From: Flavobacteriaceae bacterium
Lineage (GTDB): Bacteria > Bacteroidota > Bacteroidia > Flavobacteriales > Flavobacteriaceae
DNA: 64,000 bases
Assembly: GCA_947453885.1 (NCBI GenBank)
Contig: CANGIF010000009.1
Coordinates: 1-64,000 of the forward strand
Direction of reading: 5' to 3'
Position numbers and translations under genes: made by a program. Under the pieces are notes generated by a model. The model worked only from the letters and a program-made list of their open reading frames with translations. It ran no database searches and was not told where the DNA came from. Each line of letters begins with the position of its first letter. Positions within the stretch are counted from its first letter, which is position 1. Positions 44,572-53,876 of this stretch are shown here, piece by piece.

Positions 44572-44940
44572 ATGGAAATTGCACTTATTGCTCATGATGG
44601 AAAAAAAGCTGATATGGTTCAGTTTTTAAACAAAAACAAGGAACAACTTAATCATCAAAATATTAGATTAATTGCAACTGGAACTACAGGAAGTAAAGCC
44701 GAAAGTGCTGGAATAAAAGTAAAAAAAATGCTCTCAGGACCTTTAGGAGGAGATGCACAAATTGCTGCCCGAGTTGCTGAAGGGAAAACAAACATGGTTA
44801 TTTTTTTTAAAGACCCAAATTCAAGTCATCCACACGAACCAGATATAAATATGCTTATTAGAATTTGCGATGTACACAATATTCCCTTAGCAACTAATGA
44901 GTCAACTGCACAATTGTTATTAAATGCATTAAAACAGTAA
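44572..44940 (+). CDS. mgsA: Methylglyoxal synthase
   Basis: The 122-residue protein has IALIAHDGKKADMV, ATGTTGSKAESAG (phosphate binding), SGPLGGDAQIAARVAEG with the catalytic Asp, FFKDPNSSHPHEPDI and the C-terminal NIPLATN. It converts dihydroxyacetone phosphate to methylglyoxal, a bypass when phosphate is short. It sits near the glycolysis genes pfkA and gap, which is functionally sensible. Confidence 0.96.
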   Translation: MEIALIAHDGKKADMVQFLNKNKEQLNHQNIRLIATGTTGSKAESAGIKVKKMLSGPLGGDAQIAARVAEGKTNMVIFFKDPNSSHPHEPDINMLIRICDVHNIPLATNESTAQLLLNALKQ

Positions 44941-45189
44941 TTCTTTCTCGAAATAATTTTAATTTTAATTTTTTTTAAAGTAACTTTTTTTAATTTTCAT
45001 TGTAACAAATTAAATTTATAATCGTCTTATTTATAAATAATCATAGATATATATTTTTATTAATTTTGGTTGTTTGTAATGTGTAATTTAATAAAAATAG
45101 GACATTGTTTTTACAGGATAAATTTAAATCAAAGTTAATTAAAAGTTAAATATAAGTACTATGCAATACAAGATACAGTGTTTAGAATG

Positions 45190-45197
45190 TATATTTG
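45190..45197 (+). promoter_or_regulatory. -7 box upstream of the 45241 gene
   Basis: TATATTTG fits TAnnTTTG and lies 43 bp before the ATG at 45241. The track's TTG start at 45195 is within the box and so upstream of the likely transcription start. The 240 bp before it are AT-rich and show nothing else. Confidence 0.6.
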
Positions 45198-45240
45198 CAT
45201 AGAATATTACTAAAAGGAATAATTTTAAAAAATAATAAAA

Positions 45241-45650
45241 TGAAAACATCAATGTTACTTATCGCGATTTTAGTTCTTTGTGGAACATCAGCTTCAGCAA
45301 AATCTAATAATCAAAAGGAATCACAAATCAACAACTATGGTTTTATTGAAGTTGTAAAAATGTTGACTTTGGGAATTGAAATAGGAGATGATTTGGACTT
45401 GTCTAATCTAAGAAATGTAAATTTAAACGAAAATATTGTAGAAATTGAAAATAGAATTGAAGAAAACAATAAAATTATTGAAGCTAATATAGTGCAAATT
45501 CAGCCCTTATGTTCTGATAAATGTATTGAAGATGTTATAAGTGAAGATCGTAAAATTATAGAAAATGCTATCCCTGATATTTTATATCCATTAGATTTTT
45601 CTAGGATAAATGTTCAGAAATTAGAAAATAGTAACCTGGTTACTTTCTAA
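45241..45650 (+). CDS. Hypothetical small secreted protein
   Basis: The ATG at 45241 gives a signal peptide (MKTSMLLIAILVLCGTSASA) and 136 residues. The mature part is acidic with an Asn/Glu-rich helical stretch (NENIVEIENRIEENNKIIEANI) and two Cys in CSDKC that could form a disulphide. There is no sorting domain or lipobox. I recognise no family. It is monocistronic between a clear promoter and a clear terminator, so it is expressed on its own. Confidence 0.75.
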
Positions 45651-45691
45651 AAAAGAGAATTAAAAAATTGAGTTAGTTGGTTGTTATGTTA

Positions 45692-45731
45692 AAGCTCCAC
45701 TTCCTTTTGGAAATGGAGCTTGTTTTTTTTT
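45692..45731 (+). terminator. Terminator after the 45241 gene
   Basis: AAGCTCCA and TGGAGCTT pair, extended inside by TTCC and GGAA, and are followed by nine T. The M42 peptidase gene converges just beyond it. Confidence 0.85.
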
Positions 45732-46818
45732 ATTTAAAATATGAAAAAGTTTCGTTGTTTTCAATTTTTAATAAACTTTCATAAATTAATTTGATTACAT
45801 TTTCAACGTCGTTTTTATGAACCATTTCTACAGTGGTGTGCATATAACGCAACGGTAAAGAGATTAATGCAGAAGCGACTCCACCATTGCTGTAAGCAAA
45901 AGCATCTGTATCTGTACCAGTTACTCGTGAAGAAGCATTTCTTTGAAATGGAATTTCATTTTCTAAAGCAGTGTTAATAATTAATTCTCTTAAATTATTT
46001 TGAACTGCAGGTGCATAGGTAATAACAGGTCCTTTACCAATTTGTGTTTCACCTTCTATTTTTTTATCAATCATAGGTGTTGTTGTATCGTGGCATACAT
46101 CTGTAATTATGGCAACGTTAGGTTGTATAGTTTGAGTAATCATTTCTGCTCCTCGTAAACCAACTTCCTCCTGTACTGCATTTGTAATATATAAACCAAA
46201 GGGTAGTTTTTTGTTGTTTTCTTTTAAAAGACGGGCAACTTCTGCAATCATAAAACCACCTAAACGATTATCTATGGCTCTACAAACAAACTTATCTTCA
46301 TTCAAAATCATGAATTCATCTGGATAGGTAATTACGCATCCAACATGTACTCCTAAATTTTCAACTTGTTCTTTTGTCTCACATCCACAATCTACAAAAA
46401 GATTGTCAATTCTGGCTACTTCCTCTTTACCTCTATTTCTAGTATGAATAGCAGGCCACCCAAAAACACCTTTAACAATTCCTTTTTTAGTGTGAATATT
46501 TACTCGTTTTGAAGGTGCGATTTGATGATCAGAACCTCCATTTCTAATTACATAAATCAATCCATTATCTGTAATGTAATTTACATACCAAGAAATTTCA
46601 TCTGCATGGCCTTCAATTACAACTTTATAGGGTGCATCTGGATTTATAACACCAACAACAGATCCGTAAGTGTCTGTAATAAATGTGTCTACGTAAGGTT
46701 TTAAATACTCCATCCATATTTTTTGACCACCCGATTCGTATCCAGTAGGGGAAGCATTGTTTAAATAATTTTCTAAAAATTGAAGGGAACTTTGATTTAA
46801 TAGCGATGTTGTACTCAT
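45730..46818 (-). CDS. M42-family metallopeptidase (glutamyl aminopeptidase-like)
   Basis: I use the ATG at 46818 (MSTTSLLNQSSLQFLENYL), giving 362 residues. The metal ligands are in EGHADEISWYV, CRAIDNRLGG, VQEEVGLRG, ITDVCHD and MHTTVEMVHKNDV. The catalytic Glu pair is in QEEVG. M42 enzymes form large tetrahedral cytoplasmic shells that trim peptides, and some act as endoglucanase-like proteins by misannotation. It is divergent from the DUF4294 gene. Confidence 0.93.
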   Translation of the reverse strand: MSTTSLLNQSSLQFLENYLNNASPTGYESGGQKIWMEYLKPYVDTFITDTYGSVVGVINPDAPYKVVIEGHADEISWYVNYITDNGLIYVIRNGGSDHQIAPSKRVNIHTKKGIVKGVFGWPAIHTRNRGKEEVARIDNLFVDCGCETKEQVENLGVHVGCVITYPDEFMILNEDKFVCRAIDNRLGGFMIAEVARLLKENNKKLPFGLYITNAVQEEVGLRGAEMITQTIQPNVAIITDVCHDTTTPMIDKKIEGETQIGKGPVITYAPAVQNNLRELIINTALENEIPFQRNASSRVTGTDTDAFAYSNGGVASALISLPLRYMHTTVEMVHKNDVENVIKLIYESLLKIENNETFSYFK

Positions 46819-46901
46819 AGTATACTTTTTTTTGCTAAAATAGAAATTTGGCACTACAGTTGTATACTATTTCTGTAATTTTGAATATTAATTTTTTTTA
46901 T

Positions 46902-47582
46902 ATGAAATTTATAATAGTAGCATTCGTTTTTTTGTTATTTGGTTTTAATTCGTTGGCTCAAATTGTTAAAGATTCAACTAAAATGGGATATACTATACAA
47001 GAGAATGATAGTATCCTTAGTGAACCTATACTGTTGCAAGAGGTTATTATTCATAAAGAAAAATTAGATCCGGAAGCAAAAAAACAATTTTTAATTCTTC
47101 AAAACAGAGTCTATAGAGTTTATCCTTATGCAAAAATTGCTTCTGAACGCTTATCTGTTCTAAAAAGAAACATGGAAAGTTTAACGTCAAATCATGATAA
47201 AAAAAAATATTTTAAAATTGTGGAGGACTACATGGAAAATGAATTTACTGCTCAATTAAAAAAATTATCACATAAACAAGGGCAAATTTTAGTCAAGTTA
47301 ATTTGTAGACAAACTGGTTTCACGGCTTATCAATTGATTAAAGACTATAAAAGTGGATGGAAAGCATTTTGGTCCAATAACACTGCTCGTATTTTTGAAA
47401 TTAATTTAAAAGTTGGTTATGTTCCATTTGAAAATAATGAGGATTATTTAATTGAAACAATTCTTTACCGAGGATTTAACAGTGGAAGGTTAGTAAAACA
47501 AGAAGCTGCATATCCTATTGATATTGACGAATTAAATACAGCTTGGGAAGAAAAGGCTAAAAAGTTGAGTAAAACAAATTAG
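46902..47582 (+). CDS. DUF4294-domain secreted protein
   Basis: The ATG at 46902 gives a signal peptide (MKFIIVAFVFLLFGFNSLAQ) and 226 residues; the TTG-type start at 46848 adds nothing expected. The body matches DUF4294: LQEVIIHKEKL, RVYRVYPYAKIASERL, KILVKLICRQTGFTAYQLIKDYKSGWKAFWSN and FNSGRLVKQEAAYPIDIDE. It is conserved in Bacteroidota, is probably periplasmic and has no known function. It is often next to the M42 peptidase gene, as here. Confidence 0.87.
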   Translation: MKFIIVAFVFLLFGFNSLAQIVKDSTKMGYTIQENDSILSEPILLQEVIIHKEKLDPEAKKQFLILQNRVYRVYPYAKIASERLSVLKRNMESLTSNHDKKKYFKIVEDYMENEFTAQLKKLSHKQGQILVKLICRQTGFTAYQLIKDYKSGWKAFWSNNTARIFEINLKVGYVPFENNEDYLIETILYRGFNSGRLVKQEAAYPIDIDELNTAWEEKAKKLSKTN

Positions 47583-47601
47583 GGTTTACTAGATGGTTTC
47601 G

Positions 47602-47609
47602 TACCTTTG
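47602..47609 (+). promoter_or_regulatory. -7 box for cvfB
   Basis: TACCTTTG fits TAnnTTTG and lies 21 bp before the ATG at 47631. Confidence 0.65.
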
Positions 47610-47630
47610 CACCTTTAAAATAATAGATTT

Positions 47631-48461
47631 ATGATACACATTGGACAATACAATACTTTAACAATTGCAAGAGATACAAAAGTTGGTTTGTTTTTAACCG
47701 ATGGAACAGACGATATACTTTTACCAAATAAATATGTTCCTAATGTTTTTGAAATTGGAGAAGAATTAATTGTATTTGTATATTTAGATCATGAAGAGCG
47801 TCCAATTGCTACCACTCTTGAACCCTATATTTTACTTAATCAATTTGCATTATTAAGAGTTAATTATGTCAATCAAGTTGGAGCTTTTATGGATTGGGGA
47901 TTAGAAAAGGATATTTTGGTTCCTTATAAAGAACAAGCTCGCCCAATGGAAAAAGGAAAAAGGTATTTAGTTTATCTTTATTTGGATAATAAAACAAATA
48001 GGTTAGTAGCTTCGAGTAAAACAAATCAGTTTCTAAATAATGAAAATTTAACTGTTTCACTACATGAAGAAGTTGAATTAATTGTTTCGCATATTACCGA
48101 AATTGGAATTAATGTAATAATAAATGAATTGCACAAAGGATTAGTTTACAAAGATGAAGTTTATGATGATGCAATTAGAACAGGAGATAGAATTAAAGGA
48201 TATATAAAAAACATTCGTCCTGACCACAAAATAGATGTTTCATTGCACAAAATTGGTTTTGAAAATATTGAATCAAATGCTGCAATAATTTTAAACGAAT
48301 TAAAAGCAAGTAGAGGTTTTCTTAGGTTGAATGACAATAGTCACCCTGAGGATATTAAAACAGTTTTAAAAATGAGTAAAAAAACATTTAAAAAAGCAAT
48401 CGGGACGCTCTACAAAGAAAAATTAATTGAACTTAAAGAGGATGGTATTTATTTAATTTAA
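47631..48461 (+). CDS. cvfB: CvfB-family S1 RNA-binding protein
   Basis: The 276-residue protein has several S1-type domains and a C-terminal winged helix, as in CvfB/YitL. The blocks are YNTLTIARDTKVGLFLTDG, EILLPNKYVP-like, VNQVGAFMDWGLEKDILVPYKEQ (S1 core), RIKGYIKNIRPDHKIDVSL and SKKTFKKAIGTLYKEKLIEL (winged helix). Staphylococcal CvfB affects virulence gene expression through RNA binding. The role here is unknown. It converges with the large T9SS gene, stops 2 bp apart. Confidence 0.9.
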   Translation: MIHIGQYNTLTIARDTKVGLFLTDGTDDILLPNKYVPNVFEIGEELIVFVYLDHEERPIATTLEPYILLNQFALLRVNYVNQVGAFMDWGLEKDILVPYKEQARPMEKGKRYLVYLYLDNKTNRLVASSKTNQFLNNENLTVSLHEEVELIVSHITEIGINVIINELHKGLVYKDEVYDDAIRTGDRIKGYIKNIRPDHKIDVSLHKIGFENIESNAAIILNELKASRGFLRLNDNSHPEDIKTVLKMSKKTFKKAIGTLYKEKLIELKEDGIYLI

Positions 48462-48463
48462 TT

Positions 48464-50767
48464 TTATCTTTTTAAGGTAAAATGACTTTTAATTATCCTG
48501 TTTGCCCCTAAATTCAAATAAAACCAGTAATCATCAGCAGGCATTTGCACATTGTTAAAATTTCCGTCCCAACCACTACTAAAAGGACTTATTTGCTTTA
48601 ATAATTTTCCATATCTATCAAAAAGTAATATGGCTGCTTTAGGATATTTATCTAAATTTTTTATTTGCCAAAAATCATTAAAACCATCATTATTTGGAGT
48701 AAAATAATGTGGGTAATCCAGAACCGTAACAAGATTTGAAATGGTGATTCCGCAATTATTTATGTCTTTGACCCAAACAGTGTATGTTCCAATTTCTAAA
48801 TTTGAAAAAATAGGGCTATTTTGATAATGAATACCGTCCAAAGAAAATACATAGTTTCCATTTCCAGTAAACTTTACTTCAATACTGTTAGAATCGTTAT
48901 TAAAGTCTATAACATCAACTCCAGTAATAATAGCGCTTTCTGAAGAATTTACAATGTAATTCTTGGTATTTGTACAACCATTTGAATCTGTAATTAGTAC
49001 ACTATATGCACCCGGATTTTGTACTGAAATGGCATTTGAAGTAGAAGTTGTATTCCACAAATAGTTTGTATATCCAATTGGTGCTTGAAGCAAAACAGTT
49101 GATGAATAACAGATATAATCCGTTACTGTTTCGAGTAATTGTGGCGTAAATTTATTTATTAAAAGTGTTAGTGGAATAATGGAATAGCATGCAGATCCAT
49201 TAACAATTCGTGCATAAATGACTTGTTGATTCGCAGTAGTGTTTGTGAAACTAGTAGGCAACAAATTTATTTGTAACAACGCTTCGTTTTCAGTAAGATA
49301 ATATTCAACAACAGTACCTAAAGGCAAACCATTTAAGATTTGAGGAGTAGCTAGTATTTGTAGATTAAAAGTACTAATTCCATCTTTAATTGAATCAGTA
49401 TCACAAATGGATATTGGATTTTGTGAAGCTACTGCAGTATTTGAAACTTGTAATTGAATTGTTGCAACTGCCCAACAGCCTGTTAAACTTGACGTAATTC
49501 TAACATAAACGGTGTTGGCAACTGTATTTGAAAAGGCACTATAGTTAACAATAACATTGTTTTGATTTTGAGCATCTAGTGCGTTTACATAAAAACTATA
49601 TGCATTTAAAGTTGTGTCATTATTTGTTATTAGTGGAATTGCTTTTGTGAGATTGTAAATTGCAAACCCATCATTATTCAAATCACATTGAATTAGTGTT
49701 GTATTTTGTAATGAAAGTTGTGGATAGTATTCAATTTTAATACTCCCAAAAGCACCACAAATTGAATTTAACGGTGTTACTCTAACGGAATAATCTCCAG
49801 GAGAATTTACAGTATAGGAAGCATTGGTAGCATTAGTTATAGCAACATTATTTAAAAACCATTGGTAGGAATTTGTGCCATTTTGAGTTGCATTTAAAAC
49901 AGTAGTTGCTCCATTACAAAGTGCTGTTTTAGTTGAAATTAATCGATCAGGCCCTAAGTTTAACCCAATTTTAAAACTACTTCCTCCTAAAAAAATAGCG
50001 GAATCATATTGTGGGTTTGTTTCATCAGCAATAACTAATTTTATATGGTAACTTGTTCCAGGAGTGACAGCACTAGTAGCAGTCATTACAACAGTTTGAC
50101 CATTAAAGTTTATAGGTGCATTACTTCCATTGTAGCTTCCAAAATAAGTTTCGTTTTGAGCAGCACAAGCACCTGTAATTTCAGGATGTACAGTGGTTAC
50201 TTTTACAGGAATAGTAGTATTGGGTATTAGAGCTAAATTTTGATAGGCATTGGAAGAACCACTCTCTTTCAATAAAAAAGCAAATCCATCGGAATACTTG
50301 CAAGGCGCATTACCATGATATTCTTCTGAAGCAAAAATGTAATTAAAACTAATTGTACTAGTTAACGGAATAAAATCAAATTCTAAAAGCGTAGCATCTG
50401 AGGTGTTTGAAATAAAAAGAGCTTGTTCTAAATCAACATCTCCCATCCAATTATTTGCCGTTTCACTTAAAATTGAATCATTTGGTCCCATAGTTGAAAC
50501 GGCCCTACTCGTACTTAAAATAACCCCATCAGTAAACGGAAAACCACTAGTTCCTGCTGTAAAATAACCATAACTTTTCTCGCCATTGTTGAAATTACCA
50601 CCCTGTACTGAAAAATTGGAAACATTGGCACATGGACTGTTAATTAATACGTTTTCAACTAATTGTTGTGCAGTGTATGTGTCATTAACTTGAATATATT
50701 GTGCTTGACTTTTGTAAATACTACTAGTAAAAAGTAGTATTATAAAAATGGTTTGTGTTAACCTCAT
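48464..50767 (-). CDS. Large secreted protein: choice-of-anchor L domain plus T9SS type B sorting domain
   Basis: I start at the ATG at 50767 (MRLTQTIFIILLFTSSIYKSQAQ, signal peptide), which removes the overlap with the ABC permease gene. The 767-residue protein has a choice-of-anchor L domain (about 25-275) with FTDGVILSTSRA, LEFDFIPLTSTISFNYIFASEEY and CKYSDGFAFLLKESG. Ig-like beta-sandwich segments follow. The C-terminal gliding-motility-type domain (about 680-767) contains YFTPNNDGFNDFWQI, LFDRYGKLLKQI and GWDGNFNNVQMPADDYWFYL, the hallmark of type B cargo. It is probably a cell-surface adhesin. Confidence 0.93.
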   Translation of the reverse strand: MRLTQTIFIILLFTSSIYKSQAQYIQVNDTYTAQQLVENVLINSPCANVSNFSVQGGNFNNGEKSYGYFTAGTSGFPFTDGVILSTSRAVSTMGPNDSILSETANNWMGDVDLEQALFISNTSDATLLEFDFIPLTSTISFNYIFASEEYHGNAPCKYSDGFAFLLKESGSSNAYQNLALIPNTTIPVKVTTVHPEITGACAAQNETYFGSYNGSNAPINFNGQTVVMTATSAVTPGTSYHIKLVIADETNPQYDSAIFLGGSSFKIGLNLGPDRLISTKTALCNGATTVLNATQNGTNSYQWFLNNVAITNATNASYTVNSPGDYSVRVTPLNSICGAFGSIKIEYYPQLSLQNTTLIQCDLNNDGFAIYNLTKAIPLITNNDTTLNAYSFYVNALDAQNQNNVIVNYSAFSNTVANTVYVRITSSLTGCWAVATIQLQVSNTAVASQNPISICDTDSIKDGISTFNLQILATPQILNGLPLGTVVEYYLTENEALLQINLLPTSFTNTTANQQVIYARIVNGSACYSIIPLTLLINKFTPQLLETVTDYICYSSTVLLQAPIGYTNYLWNTTSTSNAISVQNPGAYSVLITDSNGCTNTKNYIVNSSESAIITGVDVIDFNNDSNSIEVKFTGNGNYVFSLDGIHYQNSPIFSNLEIGTYTVWVKDINNCGITISNLVTVLDYPHYFTPNNDGFNDFWQIKNLDKYPKAAILLFDRYGKLLKQISPFSSGWDGNFNNVQMPADDYWFYLNLGANRIIKSHFTLKR

Positions 50768-50775
50768 GATGGTTA

Positions 50776-50783
50776 CAAAGATA
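50776..50783 (-). promoter_or_regulatory. -7 box very close to the T9SS type B gene
   Basis: Minus-strand TATCTTTG fits the consensus but lies only 8 bp before the ATG, which would make a leaderless or near-leaderless transcript. It directly follows the ABC permease stop codon. Confidence 0.45.
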
Positions 50784-51632
50784 CTACAAATCTCGTTTTT
50801 CCAATAATTTGTAGGACATAAATACAAATAAAGCTGTCCAAACTAATACAACAAAAATATTTGAAAAATGTACGGAATAATCTTTAGTGAAATTTGCTCC
50901 CATAGTATTTCCTACAGACTTAATAAAATTTAATCGAGTTACAGGTTCTACAATAAGATTTGACATTGATTCTAATGGAAAATAATGTTTTATTGTATCA
51001 AAAATAGTTACATCATTATATTTATAGCCAAAAATTTTATGTTTCAATATACCTATAAAAACGTTTTCAAAAATCCACCAAATGAATAAAAAACCTAGGG
51101 CAAATGCAGAACGTTTTATTAACACACCTAAAAACAAACAAAATGAAAAGAATCCTATTAGTTTAACAAAATAAGCTGCAAAGTATTCTAAATCAGAGGT
51201 AATAATACTAAATTCATTATACGATGAAAAATTTAATCCTAAAACTAGACAAATTAAAAATAAAAAAAGTGTTGAAATAAATGCGAAAAAAATTATGGTA
51301 TAAAATTTAGACAGAATAAATTCTTTTTTACTTAATCCATCAATTAAATTTTGTTTTAATGTGCCATAACTATATTCATTGGCAATCATAGAAACAATTA
51401 CTACAGCTAAAAATAATTTTAACCAAGAAGCAAAATAAGTGCTCATGTGCCAAATGTATGGAAAATTGAAAATACCGCTTTTGGCTGCTTCAAATTTGAT
51501 TGGACCTAATTCAAATTCAATTGAGCCTATTAACGCAATTAATGTTAATGTTAAAAAATAGGTAATAGTTAATATTCTACTAGCTCTATTTTGCCAAGTT
51601 TTTTGTAATTCTATAGAAAGTAATCGTATCAT
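50784..51632 (-). CDS. ABC transporter permease
   Basis: The 282-residue membrane protein has six hydrophobic segments in the ABC-2 layout. An N-terminal cytoplasmic LSIELQKTWQNRASRI precedes helix 1 and IANEYSYGTLKQNLIDGLSKKEFILSKF follows helix 2, a typical ABC-2 signature (EYxxGTLKxxL). It forms the membrane part of an exporter with the ATPase gene 44 bp upstream. The substrate is unknown. Bacitracin/lantibiotic-type exporters are built the same way. Confidence 0.9.
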   Translation of the reverse strand: MIRLLSIELQKTWQNRASRILTITYFLTLTLIALIGSIEFELGPIKFEAAKSGIFNFPYIWHMSTYFASWLKLFLAVVIVSMIANEYSYGTLKQNLIDGLSKKEFILSKFYTIIFFAFISTLFLFLICLVLGLNFSSYNEFSIITSDLEYFAAYFVKLIGFFSFCLFLGVLIKRSAFALGFLFIWWIFENVFIGILKHKIFGYKYNDVTIFDTIKHYFPLESMSNLIVEPVTRLNFIKSVGNTMGANFTKDYSVHFSNIFVVLVWTALFVFMSYKLLEKRDL

Positions 51633-51676
51633 TTTAATAGTTTAAATGGTGAAAGGAAAAAGGAATGGATTTAAAA

Positions 51677-52573
51677 TTAAGATTGTTTCGTTAATTCTAA
51701 AAATTGTTCTTCTAAACTGTGTTTGCGTTTCACCAAATGTGTAAGTATAATATTTTGTTTGAACAAATAAGAATTTAATTCAGAAGGTTCTAAATTATTT
51801 TTTAGATAAACTAATAATTTTTTATCCTCTTTTTCAATTTTTTCAATTTGAGAAAAGTGTTGCAAAGCCGATTTTAATTGTTCTAAATTATCTGATTCCA
51901 ATTCAAAGAAACCTTCGTTAGCAGTAATTCCATTAACTGTACCTTGATATAAAGTTACACCATTTCGAATTACAATTACGTGGGAACATACTTTTTCAAC
52001 TTCATCTAACAAGTGAGATGCTAACAGAATAGTTGTTCCTTGATTGGCAATAATTCGGATTAAATCTCTAATTTGTCTAATTCCTTGTGGGTCTAAACCG
52101 TTAGTTGGTTCGTCTAAAATTAAAATTTCAGGATCGTTGAGTAGGGCAGAGGCAATGGCTAAACGTTGCTTCATTCCTAAAGAAAACGTTTTGAAGTTGC
52201 TGTTTTTTCTTTCTACTAAACCTACTAATTCTAATTTTTCTGTCACTTTAGAATAATCGATTCCTTTGATTTTACAAACCAATTCTAAATTTTCTTGCGC
52301 CGTCATGTACGGATAAAAATTAGGTCGTTCAATAATGGCGCCTACTTTTTTCAACGCCTCATGAGTAGAATATTTTCCACCAAACCATTCAAATTCTCCT
52401 GAAGTTCTATTCACAACATTCAAAACAATGCCTAAAGTGGTTGATTTTCCAGACCCATTAGGGCCTAAAATGCCATAAACAGCTCCCTTTTCTATTTCCA
52501 AGGAAAGATTGTTAACGGCATGTAATTTTCCGTAAAATTTATTCAAATTCTGAATCGAAAGTATTGTTTTCAA
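51677..52573 (-). CDS. ABC transporter ATP-binding protein
   Basis: The 298-residue protein starts at a TTG; no ATG lies in frame after the upstream stop. It has Walker A GPNGSGKST, a Q-loop region, signature FSLGMKQRLAIASALL, Walker B LILDEPTNGLD and the H-loop LLASHLLDEVEKV. The C-terminal extension (about 215-298) is typical of ABC-2 exporters of the bacitracin/CcmA-like class. With the permease at 50784 it forms a two-gene exporter. Confidence 0.95.
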   Translation of the reverse strand: MKTILSIQNLNKFYGKLHAVNNLSLEIEKGAVYGILGPNGSGKSTTLGIVLNVVNRTSGEFEWFGGKYSTHEALKKVGAIIERPNFYPYMTAQENLELVCKIKGIDYSKVTEKLELVGLVERKNSNFKTFSLGMKQRLAIASALLNDPEILILDEPTNGLDPQGIRQIRDLIRIIANQGTTILLASHLLDEVEKVCSHVIVIRNGVTLYQGTVNGITANEGFFELESDNLEQLKSALQHFSQIEKIEKEDKKLLVYLKNNLEPSELNSYLFKQNIILTHLVKRKHSLEEQFLELTKQS

Positions 52574-52908
52574 GTTCTTTAATTTTAGTAGTATTAGGAC
52601 GAAATAGTTTGCTATTTGTTACAAACATATGTTCAATTTGAGTTTATATGCATAAATTTGAACATAATCATTTAGACAAATTATTTTTTTTATTTTTATG
52701 AGACATACTAAAAACATACTATACCTAAAAACTAATAAATTCATAGCGAGTAGTAACCAATTTTTCACGATGTATAAATTCCTTAATTTATCCATTAGTC
52801 TACACTTTTCTACCATTGGTCTATACTAAATAGGTGTTAAACGAAAAGTATTGAGTAAAGAGCCAACTATAATCTAGTTTTGAGTTTGGATAATTATACA
52901 TATACAAC
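52574..52908. other. 335-bp intergenic region before the gas-sensing operon
   Basis: It separates the divergent ABC exporter and the H-NOX operon. The plus-strand promoter at 52851-52882 is annotated separately. For the ABC operon I see no exact -7 box at a usual distance. The 65-aa and 96-aa minus-strand ORFs in this area show no family features. Confidence 0.55.
52851..52882 (+). promoter_or_regulatory. Promoter of the H-NOX/FIST signalling operon
   Basis: TTG at 52851-52853 and TAGTTTTG at 52875-52882 are 21 bp apart, which fits the Bacteroidota -33/-7 layout (TTTG, 19-21 bp, TAnnTTTG). The ATG of the first gene lies 26 bp downstream. No other promoter-like site is needed before 59701 because the genes are nearly contiguous. 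Confidence 0.65.
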
Positions 52909-53322
52909 ATGCCTAGATCATTAAACATATTATTCATAGAAGACGACGCAATTGAGGTGATGAAATTCAATAGAGTGCTAACTACATTGAAAATGAACCA
53001 CAAAATTATCGAAGCCAATAATGGGGAAGAAGCTTTGGCAATTCTAAATGGAAAAGAAATCATTCCTGATATTATTTTCTTAGATCTGAATATGCCTCGC
53101 ATCAACGGCATTGAGTTTTTACAAATTTTAAAGAAAGACGATTATTTAAAATACATTCCTTCTATTATTTTAACTACTTCAAACAATCATAAAGATGTTA
53201 TGGAATGTTATAAAATTGGGATAGCAGGGTACATGTTAAAACCATTAAAGTATGATGAATACGTAGAACGCATCAAGAGAATGTTAGACTATTGGAGTTC
53301 AAATGAATTAATTTCTCAATAA
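52909..53322 (+). CDS. Single-domain CheY-like response regulator
   Basis: The 137-residue protein is a receiver domain alone: ILFIEDDAIEVMKFNRVL, the phospho-acceptor Asp near 59 in IIFLDLNMPRING, ILTTSNNHKDV and MLKPLKYDEYV. It has no output domain. It is the first gene of the operon, 7 bp before H-NOX. In a relay with an Hpt protein it could be a phosphate sink or an intermediate carrier, or it could act on a partner protein. Confidence 0.93.
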   Translation: MPRSLNILFIEDDAIEVMKFNRVLTTLKMNHKIIEANNGEEALAILNGKEIIPDIIFLDLNMPRINGIEFLQILKKDDYLKYIPSIILTTSNNHKDVMECYKIGIAGYMLKPLKYDEYVERIKRMLDYWSSNELISQ

Positions 53323-53329
53323 AAAAGTC

Positions 53330-53872
53330 ATGTACGGTATTGTCAATAAAGCTATTGAAGATTTAGTAATTGCAAATTTTGGAGAAGAAAAATGGGAAGC
53401 AATTAAAGATAGAAGCGGTATCGATATCGATTTTTTTATTAGTAGCGAGCCATACGATGATGACGTTACGTTTAAATTAGCAATAGCTGTTTCGCAAGAA
53501 ATGCACATGACTGTTGAAGAAGTTCTTATTGCTTTTGGCGAATGGTGGGTTATTAAAACTACCTCTGAAAAGTATACTGGATTAATGCAATCAGGCGGAA
53601 ATAACCTTAAAGAATTTTTACTAAATTTACCCAATTTTCACAATCGAGTGATGTTAATTTATCCAAAACTAACGCCTCCTGAATTTAAAGTAAGTGACGA
53701 AACTGAAAACAGTATACAGTTGCATTATTTTTCTAAACGACAGGGATTGCAAGAATTTGTGAGAGGATTAATTCAAGGATTGGGGAAAATGTACAATACA
53801 CCGGTCGTTATCAAATTAATGCAAACCCGAAACGAAGGAAGTAGTCACGAAATATTCAAAATAAGCTGGTAA
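53330..53872 (+). CDS. H-NOX (heme-NO/O2 binding) protein
   Basis: The 180-residue protein matches the H-NOX (HNOB) domain: MYGIVNKAIEDLVIANFGEEKW at the start, the proximal haem ligand His104 in LPNFHNRVMLIYP, and the propionate-binding Y-x-S-x-R motif at Tyr133-Ser135-Arg137 (HYFSKRQGL). H-NOX proteins bind NO, CO or O2 through haem and regulate a neighbouring kinase or cyclase. I could not judge the distal pocket well enough to predict oxygen binding. The next gene, 4 bp away, encodes a kinase with the matching HNOBA domain, so it is its likely partner. Confidence 0.93.
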   Translation: MYGIVNKAIEDLVIANFGEEKWEAIKDRSGIDIDFFISSEPYDDDVTFKLAIAVSQEMHMTVEEVLIAFGEWWVIKTTSEKYTGLMQSGGNNLKEFLLNLPNFHNRVMLIYPKLTPPEFKVSDETENSIQLHYFSKRQGLQEFVRGLIQGLGKMYNTPVVIKLMQTRNEGSSHEIFKISW

Positions 53873-53876
53873 AAAA

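Noticed and set aside
52619-53111. Minus-strand ORFs of 65 and 96 aa upstream of and within the first receiver gene
   Set aside because: They show no motifs, and one is antisense to the receiver domain. The promoter of the gas-sensing operon lies in the same stretch.
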